Below are positions 7,522 through 16,545 of a stretch of 64,000 nt of DNA, piece after piece. Position 1 is the stretch's first letter. Each line of letters starts with the position of its first letter. The notes under the pieces were generated by a model that was not told the DNA's origin, did not search any database, and was given only the letters and a program-made list of their open reading frames with translations. Source of the DNA: Xanthobacter autotrophicus (GTDB taxonomy: Bacteria; Pseudomonadota; Alphaproteobacteria; Rhizobiales; Xanthobacteraceae); NCBI RefSeq assembly GCF_043194295.1, contig NZ_JBAFVK010000002.1; one strand, written 5' to 3'. The position numbers and the translations under genes are program-made.

Positions 7522-9963
7522 ATGGACCTTCGGCAGCCCATGACGCAGATCAGCGCACGTTCATTTCCCGGAGTGGATCTCGCTCTCGCGCCGCTGCGGC
7601 GTCGGGATCTGCCGTCATTCCTGGTCGCCGTGCCGTCCGCCCACGTGCTGGAGGCGACAGCGGCCTGCGCCGCCCTTGGACTTACCGCCGGTGCGCCGGC
7701 CCCCCGGATGGTCGCAACGGTGGCGCGGGAATTGTCCCGCCTGACGCTGGCCCGCTTCGGCTACGCCCGGCTGCGCCTGCCCGGGAGCTTCGTTCCCCGC
7801 CTGTTCCGCTACGCGCCGCTGACCCTTCCCACCGGCCCCGCGGTGCTGTTCGCCGATCCCGCGGCATTCGCCCCCGCGGCCGGCGCGAACGCCGAGCCGC
7901 CCTGCGTCCCCGCCATTCCCCTGGCGCTCCAGCCTTTGTTCGCCCAGCCGGTGCGCATTACTTTCGAAACCGACGCCGATGGCCGTATCCGCGCGCTGTC
8001 GCCGGTGTTCGCCCAGGCCCTCGGGTCCCGGGCCGACCGTTTCATGGGCACGACCTTCACGGCATTGGAGGACGAGGGCGTCATCCAGTCCGGCGCCGCC
8101 GTGGCCGATGCGCTCGCTGGCGGCAGCTTCAGCGATGTAAAGGCCCATGTGCCCGCCGCCTTGCCGGAGGAAACGGCGCTCGACCTGTCCCTCGGCGGCG
8201 CGCCGGTGTTCGACGCCGCACGCCGGCGCCAGGGCATCCGTGGCTTCGGCGTGCTGAGCGCCGCCGCCGCCCCACCCGTCGTGGACATCCGACCGGCGCC
8301 TCTCGCCCCCGCGCCGTCAGCCTTGCCACCCGCCACAGCGTCGAGTGGTTTCGGGGAGAATGTGGTGCCGCTGCGCTCCGGCACCCTGTCACCGCAGGAG
8401 CGCTCGGCCTTCCGCGAGATCGCCCGCACCCTTGCCGCCGCCATCGAGGACTGGCCCAAACCCCGTCCCGACCTGCCCCATCCCGACCTGCCCCGTCCCG
8501 ACCTGCCCCGTCCCGCGCCGGAAATCCCGGATGAGGGCGCCCCGACCCCGCTCCAGGGCGACGGGCTGGCGCCTGCGACCTTCGACATGGGCGAGGGCGC
8601 CGAACCCACGGCCCCGGTCGCGCCGGACCGTGCGGTCGCCGACGACCTCGACCTTCTCGACCACCTGCCCCTGGGGCTGCTGGTGCAGCAGGACGGCGCG
8701 GCGGCCTTTGCCAACCGGACCCTTCTGACCCTGACCGGATGGGAAGACCTTGCCAGCATCGCGGCCGCCGGCGGGCTCGATACCCTGCTGGTGCGCGACG
8801 GCGCCAGCCTGCATCTCGCCACCGCCGCAGGCACCCGCCTGCCGGTGGAAGTGCGCCTGGTGGCGGCGCCCTTCCTCGGCCGGCCAGCGCTGGTCCATGT
8901 CATCCGCCCCCTCAGCGAGGTGGAAGGCCGCGAGGCCCGTGCCATTACCCGCCGCGATGCGCTCGACATGGTGCCGTGGCCGGTCTTCCTGCTGGAGCCG
9001 GAAGGCACGATCCGACATGCCAACCGGGCGGCCGCCGAGCGGCTCGGCTTTTCCGCCATGGATCTTGCCGGAGAGCCCTTCGTCGTCGCCGTGGCGCCCG
9101 AGGACCGCGCTCAGGTCGTGGCCGCCCTCGACCGGGTGGCGGCGGGCGCGGCCGGCGCGCAGATCACGCTTTTCCTGCGCGACCGGGCCGGAACCCCGGC
9201 TCCGGCCCATGCCGGTATCGCCCGCGCCGGCGCCGACGACCAGATGCTGTGCGTGGTGGTTGATCCCGATCCGCCAGCCGTCCCCGCGGCAGCCGCCAAG
9301 GCACCAGATCTTCTGCCCCGCTTCGCCGGCCGCCTGCGGCAGTCCCTCGCGGCGCCTTTGGCCCGCTTGACCGGCGCACCGACGCCCACCACCCTGTCCG
9401 GGCCGGAGCGCGAGGCGTTCGCCGCCGTCGCCTCGACCCTCGCCGACCTCGAAGCCCTCGACATCCACGACGCCCTTGCAGCCACGGCCCAGGATGCGCC
9501 CACCGAACGGTGCGATCTGGCCCAGTTGGTGACCGAGGCTTCGACCGCGCTGGCGCCCGCGGCCCGGCGCCGGGGCATCGCGCTGCGGCTCGACGCGCCG
9601 GGCCCGGTGATGGTGGCCACCCGGCGCCCGCAGGTGACCCGGCTGGCGCGGCTGATGCTGGAAGAGGCGCTGGCGGCAACGCCGGCGGGGACCAGCATCG
9701 CCATCTCCGTTTTTGATGATGGTCCGGCCGGCGCCTGTCTTCAGGTCAGCGACGGGGGCACGGCGCTGGACGAGGTGGCGCTGGCCACGGCCCTTGATCC
9801 GCTCGCGCCCGGTCCCGCCGCAACGGACCGCTTCACCGCAACGGGTCGACCGCTCCGGCTGGCGCGCCTCGCGCGGGAAGCCGAGACCCTCGGCGGGACG
9901 TTCGAGGTGACACCAGAACCGGCCCGCGGCATGATCGCCCGTCTGCGTTTTTCGCAGGGGTAA
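7522..9963 (+). CDS. PAS-domain protein with degenerate histidine-kinase C-terminus
   Basis: Predicted cytoplasmic signalling protein of about 813 residues without membrane segments. An N-terminal region of about 350 residues of unrecognised fold is followed by a proline-rich linker with three RPDLP/HPDLP repeats, a PAS domain (from DLDLLDHLPLGLLVQQDG), a second PAS (from DALDMVPWPVFLLEPEG), then a kinase-like tail. At the place of the H-box (usual form SHEIRTPL) it reads FAGRLRQSLAAPLARL, with Gln where the phospho-accepting His belongs; the ATPase half retains only weak G-box traces (VSDGGTALDEV, LGGTFEV). It therefore resembles a pseudokinase such as DivL or a decayed PdhS-type kinase. The ATG at 7522 follows GGCGGA; TTG 7495 and ATG 7540 are alternatives. 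Confidence 0.7.
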   Translation: MDLRQPMTQISARSFPGVDLALAPLRRRDLPSFLVAVPSAHVLEATAACAALGLTAGAPAPRMVATVARELSRLTLARFGYARLRLPGSFVPRLFRYAPLTLPTGPAVLFADPAAFAPAAGANAEPPCVPAIPLALQPLFAQPVRITFETDADGRIRALSPVFAQALGSRADRFMGTTFTALEDEGVIQSGAAVADALAGGSFSDVKAHVPAALPEETALDLSLGGAPVFDAARRRQGIRGFGVLSAAAAPPVVDIRPAPLAPAPSALPPATASSGFGENVVPLRSGTLSPQERSAFREIARTLAAAIEDWPKPRPDLPHPDLPRPDLPRPAPEIPDEGAPTPLQGDGLAPATFDMGEGAEPTAPVAPDRAVADDLDLLDHLPLGLLVQQDGAAAFANRTLLTLTGWEDLASIAAAGGLDTLLVRDGASLHLATAAGTRLPVEVRLVAAPFLGRPALVHVIRPLSEVEGREARAITRRDALDMVPWPVFLLEPEGTIRHANRAAAERLGFSAMDLAGEPFVVAVAPEDRAQVVAALDRVAAGAAGAQITLFLRDRAGTPAPAHAGIARAGADDQMLCVVVDPDPPAVPAAAAKAPDLLPRFAGRLRQSLAAPLARLTGAPTPTTLSGPEREAFAAVASTLADLEALDIHDALAATAQDAPTERCDLAQLVTEASTALAPAARRRGIALRLDAPGPVMVATRRPQVTRLARLMLEEALAATPAGTSIAISVFDDGPAGACLQVSDGGTALDEVALATALDPLAPGPAATDRFTATGRPLRLARLAREAETLGGTFEVTPEPARGMIARLRFSQG
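8464..8508 (+). repeat. 15-bp tandem repeat, three copies, inside the PAS-protein gene
   Basis: CGTCCCGACCTGCCC occurs three times in a row with one base changed in the middle copy (CAT for CGT), and a fourth copy decays after 7 bases. In frame it encodes RPDLP-HPDLP-RPDLP in the interdomain linker. Copy number could vary between strains. Confidence 0.9.
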
Positions 9964-10064
9964 GACGGGCGGGGATCAGACTCGGCTTGGCCCGGAACGC
10001 GGACCACCGGTATCATGCCACTGACCGTTGAGGTGGCATGCAACCGTCGGGGCCGGTTTTCAAG

Positions 10065-10081
10065 AATAGAATTACTCTATT
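10065..10081. promoter_or_regulatory. Irr-type iron control element upstream of bfd
   Basis: AATAGAATTACTCTATT is a 6-5-6 inverted repeat that differs at one core position from the TAGAA-N3-TTCTA core of the rhizobial Irr box (ICE). It lies about 145 bases before bfd. A further half-like element, TTTTTAGAAGCACTCC, occurs near 10186-10200. Confidence 0.55.
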
Positions 10082-10225
10082 TTGAGCCCCGAAGACTGTC
10101 GATACGCGGGTTGGCACACCATGTCGCAATTCTACGGAGTTGACGGGAGCTGCCTTTTGCTGCGAAAAATGTAATAGAAACAAGTTTTTAGAAGCACTCC
10201 AATTTCAGCCTTTCCGAGCTTGGCC

Positions 10226-10462
10226 ATGATCGTTTGTTCATGCAACGTCTTTTCAGACCGTCAAGTGCTCGACGCCCTTGCCGGATCGCAGGGATTGCGC
10301 ACCCCCGGCGAGGTTTATCGCTGTCTTGGCTGCTCTCCCCAGTGCGGGCGCTGCGCCCGCACCATCCGTGCCCTGATGGATCAGGCGCAGGCGCATAATT
10401 GCGGGTCCTGCGCGGATGACTGTCCGGTCGCAGCCATCACCGGCATGGTGGCGGCGGAGTAG
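10226..10462 (+). CDS. bfd: Bacterioferritin-associated ferredoxin
   Basis: Small [2Fe-2S] protein (78 residues) that reduces the haem of bacterioferritin to release stored iron. It begins MIVCSCNVFSDRQVLDAL and has the cluster cysteines as CSC near residue 4 and CLGCSPQCGRC near residues 31-41. A C-terminal extension with four more cysteines (NCGSCADDCP) is unusual for Bfd, which normally ends soon after the cluster. The ATG at 10226 is preferred over a TTG two codons earlier. bfr follows 145 bases downstream, and both have Irr-like boxes. Confidence 0.88.
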   Translation: MIVCSCNVFSDRQVLDALAGSQGLRTPGEVYRCLGCSPQCGRCARTIRALMDQAQAHNCGSCADDCPVAAITGMVAAE

Positions 10463-10548
10463 CGGCTTCCCCTCACAATCTCGAGCTCGGCTGTTTTCCG
10501 CTGCGGAATGAACCGCGCGGGTACTCCTTCACCGCTATTGCCTCGAAA

Positions 10549-10563
10549 TTAGAATTGGTCTAA
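10549..10563. promoter_or_regulatory. Irr-type iron control element upstream of bfr
   Basis: TTAGAATTGGTCTAA is an exact 5-5-5 inverted repeat (TTAGA/TCTAA) and matches TTAGAA-N3-TTCTAA with one change. It ends 44 bases before the bfr ATG, a position suited to control of initiation. Irr is known to repress bfr in Bradyrhizobium when iron is low. Confidence 0.65.
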
Positions 10564-10607
10564 CGCTTAATCCAAACAAGATGCCATTCAGGCCTCAGGA
10601 GCAAAAT

Positions 10608-11087
10608 ATGAAGGGTGATGCAAAGGTTATCGAGTACCTCAATCGGGGACTGCGCTCGGAGCTGACCGCCATCAACCAGTACTGGCTCCACTACCGCATG
10701 CTCGACAATTGGGGCTACAAGGCGCTCGCGAAGAAGTGGCGCGCCGAGTCCATCGAGGAAATGGTGCATGCGGACAAGTTCACTGACCGCATCCTGTTCC
10801 TCGACGGCTTCCCGAACATGCAGGTGCTCGATCCGCTGCGGATCGGTCAGGACGTGAAGGAAATCCTCGATTGCGACCTCGCCGCCGAACTGGATGCGCG
10901 GGCGCTCTATCAGGAAGCCGCCACCTACTGCCATTCGGTGAAAGACTACCCGAGCCGCGACCTCTTCGAGGAACTGATGGCGGACGAGGAAGGCCACATC
11001 GATTTCCTCGAGACCCAGCTGGACCTCGTCTCCAAGCTCGGCCTCCAGCTCTATGCCCAGCACCATATCGGTGAACTGGAAGACTGA
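10608..11087 (+). CDS. bfr: Bacterioferritin
   Basis: Haem-containing 24-mer iron store and ferroxidase. All expected residues fall at their canonical numbers: Glu18, Glu51, His54, Glu94, Glu127 and His130 for the di-iron centre, and Met52 for haem b between subunits (SIEEMVHADK). Length 159 residues is standard. The ATG at 10608 follows CAGGAG with seven bases spacing, and numbering from it fits the family exactly. Preceded by bfd and an Irr-like box; a strong terminator follows. Confidence 0.97.
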   Translation: MKGDAKVIEYLNRGLRSELTAINQYWLHYRMLDNWGYKALAKKWRAESIEEMVHADKFTDRILFLDGFPNMQVLDPLRIGQDVKEILDCDLAAELDARALYQEAATYCHSVKDYPSRDLFEELMADEEGHIDFLETQLDLVSKLGLQLYAQHHIGELED

Positions 11088-11123
11088 GTCGCCAGCGCCA
11101 CGGCGCGCGATAGGAACCAATCG

Positions 11124-11156
11124 AAAGCCCGGCCACGCGCCGGGCTTTTTCGTTTT
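11124..11156 (+). terminator. Rho-independent terminator after bfr
   Basis: A perfect 10-bp stem (AAAGCCCGGC / GCCGGGCTTT) with a 5-base loop is followed by TTCGTTTT. It starts 37 bases after the bfr stop. Confidence 0.9.
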
Positions 11157-11452
11157 GCCCTCGGCTTGCGGCATCGGGCAGCGCTCCTTCTGCTCGGCGA
11201 GCGAAGTCGGTGACGCAGGTTTCTGGAGCCATCCCCGATCGCCGACATCGAGATGATTGAAGGCGCAGCGGATCCCACGGCAGGTCGGCGATGCATCAGG
11301 TTATAATTGGAATGATTTGAAAGAAGAGTTAGATGCTTTCCAATGTTTTCCTTTCACTTTCTTCTTCGTTGACGGAGCGCAAAGCGAAAGGTTAGCCACA
11401 ATCCCATCGTGTTCCCGTGGCCTCGCGACGGCCGATGCACAGAGGGATTTCA

Positions 11453-12526
11453 ATGGCCACGTTTCGTCCGTTGCGCCGCATGTTTTCACGCGGTCTCTTC
11501 GCGCGCAGTCTTCTGGCTGGCGGCGCGCTTCTTCTGGCAAGCCCGGTCCTGGCACCGAACGCCGCCCGCGCCCAGCAGGTGGTGAACGTCTACACCACCC
11601 GCGAGCCCGGCCTCGCCGCGCCCCTGTTCGAGGCCTTCACCAAGGCCACCGGGATCGAGGTGAAGAGCGTCTACATCAAGGATGGCCTCGCCGAGCGCGT
11701 GAAGGCGGAGGGCGCCAGCTCGCCGGCCGACGTGCTGATGACCGTGGATGTGGGCAATCTCCTGGACGTGGTGGATGCCGGCGTCACCCAGCCCATCACC
11801 TCGCCCGCGCTCAACGCCGCCATTCCCGCCAACCTGCGCGATCCCGACGGCAACTGGTTCGCGCTCTCCCTGCGCGCCCGGCTGGTCTACACCGCGAAGG
11901 ATGTGGTGAAGCTCACCGCCATCACCTACGAGGATCTGGCCGACCCCAAGTGGAAGGGCAAGATCTGCATCCGCTCGGGCCAGCACCCCTACAATGTCGG
12001 TCTGGTCGCGGCCTATCTCGTCCACCACGGCGAGGCGAAGACGGAAGCCTGGCTGCGCGGCGTGAAGGCCAACCTCGCCCGCAAGGCGGCCGGAGGCGAC
12101 CGTGAAGGCGCCCGCGACATCCTCGGCGGCATCTGCGACCTCGCCGTAGGTAATTCCTATTATGTGGGCCTCATGCGCTCCGGCAAGGGTGGCCCCGACC
12201 AGAAGAAGTGGGGCGACGGCATCGGCGTGCTCCTGCCCACCTTCGAGGGCGGCGGCACCCATGTGAACGTGTCCGGCGCCGCCGTGGCCAAGAACGCGCC
12301 GCACAAGGCCGAGGCGGTGAAGCTTCTGGAATTCGCGGTCTCGCCCGCCATGCAGGCGGTCTATGCCCAGCAGAATCTGGAATATCCGGTACTTGCCACC
12401 GCCACCATCGATCCGGTGATCGCTGACCTCGGCCCGCTGAAGGTGGACACCATCTCGCTGGTGGATATTGCCAAGAACCGCAAGCGCGCCAGCGAGCTCA
12501 TCGACAAGGTCGGCTTCGACAACTGA
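11453..12526 (+). CDS. fbpA: Ferric-iron ABC transporter, periplasmic binding protein
   Basis: Captures Fe3+ (possibly chelated) in the periplasm for the adjacent permease. The ATG at 11453 follows GAGGGA and opens a signal peptide (MATFRPLRRMF..., hydrophobic stretch, cleavage after ARA near residue 40). The mature start QQVVNVYTTREPGLAAPLFE is typical of the FbpA/FutA group. The double tyrosine that ligates iron is visible as NSYYVGL near residue 240. Length 357 residues. The permease gene follows after 28 bases; no fbpC ATPase is adjacent, so one must be supplied from elsewhere. The nearby bfd-bfr genes support an iron theme. Confidence 0.9.
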   Translation: MATFRPLRRMFSRGLFARSLLAGGALLLASPVLAPNAARAQQVVNVYTTREPGLAAPLFEAFTKATGIEVKSVYIKDGLAERVKAEGASSPADVLMTVDVGNLLDVVDAGVTQPITSPALNAAIPANLRDPDGNWFALSLRARLVYTAKDVVKLTAITYEDLADPKWKGKICIRSGQHPYNVGLVAAYLVHHGEAKTEAWLRGVKANLARKAAGGDREGARDILGGICDLAVGNSYYVGLMRSGKGGPDQKKWGDGIGVLLPTFEGGGTHVNVSGAAVAKNAPHKAEAVKLLEFAVSPAMQAVYAQQNLEYPVLATATIDPVIADLGPLKVDTISLVDIAKNRKRASELIDKVGFDN

Positions 12527-12554
12527 CGCAACCGGACTGAAAAGCGGGGCTGAA

Positions 12555-14303
12555 GTGGCCGACGCCGTCCTCACCCCCGAACCGCGCCCGGCCCGCTTCG
12601 CCCTGCCGGCGCGGTTCTCCCCGCTGCTTGTGGCGGCGGGGCTGGTCGCCCTGGTGGTCCTCTTGCCGCTCATCGCCCTTGCGGCGATCGCGGCGGAGGG
12701 CTCAGGGGACATGTGGCCCCACCTCATCGCCACGGTGCTGCCCTATGCGCTGATGGAGACGGGGCTACTGCTGCTCGGTGTCGGCCTGGTGACGCTCGTG
12801 GTGGCGGTGCCGTGCGCGTGGCTGGTGGCCACCTGCGCCTTTCCCGGCCGCAGGCTGTTCGAATGGGCTCTTCTGCTGCCCCTCGCCGTGCCGGGCTATA
12901 TCGTCGCCTTTTCCTATCTTGATGTGCTGCACCCGCTGGGCCCGGTGCAGGAGGCCCTGCGCGCCGTCCTCGGCATCGCCAACCCGCGCGACCTGCGCCT
13001 TCCGGATGTGCGCTCCACCGGCGGCTGCATCCTGGTGCTGTCGGCGGTGCTTTACCCCTATGTCTACCTCTCGGCGCGGGCGAGCTTCGTGCTCCAGTCG
13101 GCGGCGGCGCTGGAAGTGGCCCGCACGCTGGGCGCGAGCCGCTGGCGCGCCTTCCTGAAGGTAGGCCTGCCGCTGGCCCGGCCTGCCATCGTCGCCGGCC
13201 TCACCCTGGTGCTGCTGGAGACGCTGGGGGACATCGGCGCCTCCGAATTCCTCGGGGTGCGCACGCTCACGGTCTCCATCTACACCACCTGGGTGAACCG
13301 CTCGAACCTGCCCGGCGCGGCGCAGATCGCCCTGGTGATGCTCACCCTCGTCCTCGTCCTGATCCTGGTGGAACGGGCGGCACGGCGAGCCAAGCGCTTC
13401 GTCGCAACCGGATCGGCCCGTCCGCAGGCCCCGACCCGACTCACCGGCCTTGCCGGCCTTGGCGCGGCGCTGTTCTGCGCGGTTCCGGTGATGCTGGGGT
13501 TCGTGGTGCCCTTCGTGCACCTTTCCGTTTCCGCCGTGCGGCGGATGGCCGAGACCGGCTTTCCCGAGCGCATCTTCGGCGAGGCGGCCGCCACAGCGCT
13601 CATCGCCCTGGCCGCCACCACCCTCGCCTTGTCACTCGGCCTCGTGGTGACGCTGGCCCAGCGCCTCACCCGCGCGCCGCTAGCCTCCGGCTTTGCCCGC
13701 GTGGCAAGCCTGGGCTATGCGGTGCCCGGCACGGTGCTGGCCGTGGGCCTGCTGAGCCCGCTCGCCGGCTTCGACAACGCGCTGGACCACGCCCTGCGCC
13801 AGACCTTCGGCATCTCCACGGGGTTGCTGATCTCCGGCTCGGGGGCGGCGCTGGTGCTGGCGCTGGCCATCCGCTTCCTCGCCATCCCCATCGGCGGCAT
13901 TGAGGCGGGCTACGCCAAATTGTCCCTGCATCTGGACATGGCAGCGCGCAGCCTTGGCTCGTCCAGGCCGCGCACGGTGCGCCGCATCCATCTGCCGCTG
14001 CTCCGCCCGGCGCTGGCCACCGCCGCGCTCCTCGTGTTCGTGGACGCCATGAAGGAACTGCCGGCCACCCTGCTGCTGCGCCCCCTCGGGCTGGAGACGC
14101 TGGCCACCCACGTCTATGGCGAGGCCGCGCGCGGCACCTATGAGGATGGGGCGCTGGCCGCCCTCGTCATTCTCATCGTCGGGCTGGGCCCGGTGATTCT
14201 GCTGGCGCGCATGTCCGCCTCGGCCCTGCGGTCCTCGGCGGGGCGGGCGCGCAGTACCAGCCCCGCCTCGCCCGAGGGAACCTCGCCGTCCGGGGCAGAC
14301 TGA
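12555..14303 (+). CDS. fbpB: Ferric-iron ABC transporter, fused permease
   Basis: Inner-membrane channel component; 582 residues carry two six-helix permease units in tandem, as in FbpB/SfuB. The two EAA-type loops are recognisable (EVARTLGASRWRAFLKVGLPLARPA near residue 200 and MAARSLGSSRPRTVRRIHLPLLRPA near residue 465). The start is a GTG at 12555 (VADAVLTPEPRP); upstream in-frame sequence belongs to fbpA in another frame. It pairs with the binding protein directly upstream. The nucleotide-binding subunit is not in this window. Confidence 0.9.
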   Translation: MADAVLTPEPRPARFALPARFSPLLVAAGLVALVVLLPLIALAAIAAEGSGDMWPHLIATVLPYALMETGLLLLGVGLVTLVVAVPCAWLVATCAFPGRRLFEWALLLPLAVPGYIVAFSYLDVLHPLGPVQEALRAVLGIANPRDLRLPDVRSTGGCILVLSAVLYPYVYLSARASFVLQSAAALEVARTLGASRWRAFLKVGLPLARPAIVAGLTLVLLETLGDIGASEFLGVRTLTVSIYTTWVNRSNLPGAAQIALVMLTLVLVLILVERAARRAKRFVATGSARPQAPTRLTGLAGLGAALFCAVPVMLGFVVPFVHLSVSAVRRMAETGFPERIFGEAAATALIALAATTLALSLGLVVTLAQRLTRAPLASGFARVASLGYAVPGTVLAVGLLSPLAGFDNALDHALRQTFGISTGLLISGSGAALVLALAIRFLAIPIGGIEAGYAKLSLHLDMAARSLGSSRPRTVRRIHLPLLRPALATAALLVFVDAMKELPATLLLRPLGLETLATHVYGEAARGTYEDGALAALVILIVGLGPVILLARMSASALRSSAGRARSTSPASPEGTSPSGAD

Positions 14304-14424
14304 CGCAGCGGCAAAGCCGGCATCAATGGCGGTGCGCGTCGGCCGCGCCCGACCCAGCCGGAGCCATCAAAGCGACACAGAGGGCTTGGATGGTTCGCCC
14401 TCGTATCGAGGTCGGAGGTGCCGT

Positions 14425-16398
14425 ATGCGGGCGGCGCCCTTCGCCATCGGAGCCATCAAGATCTTCATGTTGCGCTTTGGACATAATGCCCGCCGTGCCG
14501 GCGTGGTGGCGGCGATCGTATTCGGCGCCGTCACGGCTGTGCTGCTGGCGGCCATGGCCGCTCTGCCGCTGGTGGTGCCCAGCGCCGAGCTGCGCCGCAT
14601 CGCCGTGAGCGCGCTCGCCGGCTCGACCGGACAGAAGGTGGCGATCCTCGGCGAACCCGCCCTGCGCCTCTTCCCCTCCCCACGCCTGGTGCTGGGCAAG
14701 GTCTCTTTTCCCCTCCCCTCAGGCCAATCGCTTGACGCCGAAAACGTGGTGACGCGATTCGACATCTGGCACCTCCTCGCCGGCCGGGTGGAGGTGGACG
14801 ACGTCATCGTTGAGCACCCCACCCTTGTCCTGACCGGAGAAGGGCTGACGCCGGCCCTCGCCGTGGCACCCGTGTTCGCCGCCGCCCATTGGCCGGGGCT
14901 GCGGATTGTCGACGGCACCATCGCCTGGCGCTCCGAAGGCGGGCTGACGCGGGAACTGGTCAGCGGCCTGACCGCCGCCCTCGACCGGGTGGCCGATGGG
15001 CGCGGCCTCGCGCTCGCCGCTTTCTTCGACTGGCGCGACGAACGTGTCACCGTCACTCTCACGCTGGACGACGCGGCGGGCTTCATCGACGGTACGCCCG
15101 CAGCGGCCCGCATGGTGCTTGCCTCCAACGGCTCTGAGGCCCGCTTCCAGGGCCGTGCGGCGCTCGGCTCCAAGCCCGTCGTCACCGGCACCTTGTCGGC
15201 GGAAGCGGATTCGCTGCGCGGGCTCCTCGATTGGGCCGGGATCGAGCCGCCCACCCGGGGCGGCCTCGGCCCATTCGACCTGTCCACCCAGCTCACGCTG
15301 GAGGACGGCGCCCTTTCCCTGACCGACGCGTCGGTGGAACTGGACGGCAACCGCGGCGACGGCGCCTTCCTGCTGAAGCTGGTCCAGGGTCGTCCGGTGC
15401 TTCAGGGCACGGTCGCCGCCGATCGGATCACGCTGACACCCTATGGCGGTATCCACCTGACCGCCGACGATGGCCGGAACTGGGGCCGCACCCCCATCGA
15501 CCTTTCGGTTCTGGACGGTTTCGATCTCGACCTGCGCCTGTCCGCCGGCCGCGTGGTGGCGGGGGAGACCACCCTGAACACCGTGGCGGCCAGCGCCGTG
15601 CTCACCGGCGGCCGGCTGGTGATGGTGCTGGGCGAAGCCACCGGCTGGGGCGGGCTGCTGCGCGCATCCCTGAGCCTTGCGCCGGGCGCGCCGGATCCGG
15701 CCCGGTCCTATGGGCGCGCCACCGGGGCCGAGGTGCGGCTGGAGGCGGAGGCCACCGACGTGGACCTCGGGCGGACGCTGGAGGACATCGCCGGCATGCG
15801 CCGCATCGAAGGCACCGGCACGCTCCAGGTGGAGGTGTCCGGCGCTGGCGGCAATGTGGTGGAGATCGCCCGCACCCTCACGGGCAACGCTTCCATCTCC
15901 GCCGGCAGCGGCTATCTGGCGGGGCTCGACGTGGCTCAGGTGCTCCAGCGCATCGAACGCCGGCCGCTGTCCGCCACCAGCGACGCCCGCGGCGGGCGCA
16001 CCGCCTTCACCGATTTGTCCGGCCGCATCGCCATCGCCGATGGGGTGGGTACGGTGGAAGAGATGCAGCTTCAGGGCAAGCAGGTGCGCCTGGGTATGGA
16101 GGGCAGCATCTCCATTGCTGAGCGATCCCTCGACCTTGCCGGCCACGCCTCGCTGGTCTTGTCAGGGGGGAAGACAGCCGGCGGCAAGCCGACCGGCGGC
16201 GTGGACCTGCCCTTCAGCGTGCGCGGCCCCTGGGACACCCCCATGGTGATGGCCGATCCCCTGAGCCTCATCGAGCGCTCGGGCGCCGCTCTGCCGCTGC
16301 TTGAGGCGGTGAAGGGTCGCGCCGGCACCGCTGCCGCCGAACCGGCCATGGACGGCGTTACCGGCCGCAAGGCGGCTCCGACACCGCCCGCCAACTGA
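14425..16398 (+). CDS. AsmA-family protein
   Basis: Large envelope protein of the AsmA/TamB-like superfamily, thought to move phospholipids between membranes. It has one N-terminal membrane helix (residues about 28-50, AAIVFGAVTAVLLAAMAALP) followed by a long beta-rich periplasmic part. SAELRRIAVSALAGSTGQKV and a C-terminal AsmA_2-like part (GNASISAGSGYLAGLDVAQV) are visible. The ATG at 14425 follows GGAGGTG. It is 657 residues, similar to rhizobial homologues, and stands alone, with ialB convergent. Substrate is not evident. Confidence 0.8.
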   Translation: MRAAPFAIGAIKIFMLRFGHNARRAGVVAAIVFGAVTAVLLAAMAALPLVVPSAELRRIAVSALAGSTGQKVAILGEPALRLFPSPRLVLGKVSFPLPSGQSLDAENVVTRFDIWHLLAGRVEVDDVIVEHPTLVLTGEGLTPALAVAPVFAAAHWPGLRIVDGTIAWRSEGGLTRELVSGLTAALDRVADGRGLALAAFFDWRDERVTVTLTLDDAAGFIDGTPAAARMVLASNGSEARFQGRAALGSKPVVTGTLSAEADSLRGLLDWAGIEPPTRGGLGPFDLSTQLTLEDGALSLTDASVELDGNRGDGAFLLKLVQGRPVLQGTVAADRITLTPYGGIHLTADDGRNWGRTPIDLSVLDGFDLDLRLSAGRVVAGETTLNTVAASAVLTGGRLVMVLGEATGWGGLLRASLSLAPGAPDPARSYGRATGAEVRLEAEATDVDLGRTLEDIAGMRRIEGTGTLQVEVSGAGGNVVEIARTLTGNASISAGSGYLAGLDVAQVLQRIERRPLSATSDARGGRTAFTDLSGRIAIADGVGTVEEMQLQGKQVRLGMEGSISIAERSLDLAGHASLVLSGGKTAGGKPTGGVDLPFSVRGPWDTPMVMADPLSLIERSGAALPLLEAVKGRAGTAAAEPAMDGVTGRKAAPTPPAN

Positions 16399-16545
16399 GC
16401 GACAAGCCGACGCGCTGCGATTGAGCCGTCCACAAGCCGAGCACCACAGGTGCCTGGCCCCGCCGAAGCTGTGCCGTCGACGGAAGGCGGCTCACAGGCC
16501 ACCCGTCGACGCACCAGCCGAGTGGTGTGATTGCCGAAAGCCGCC

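Noticed and set aside
11157..11452. A Fur/RirA box before fbpA
   Set aside because: The AT-richer sequence there has no inverted repeat that fits a known iron-regulator motif well enough.
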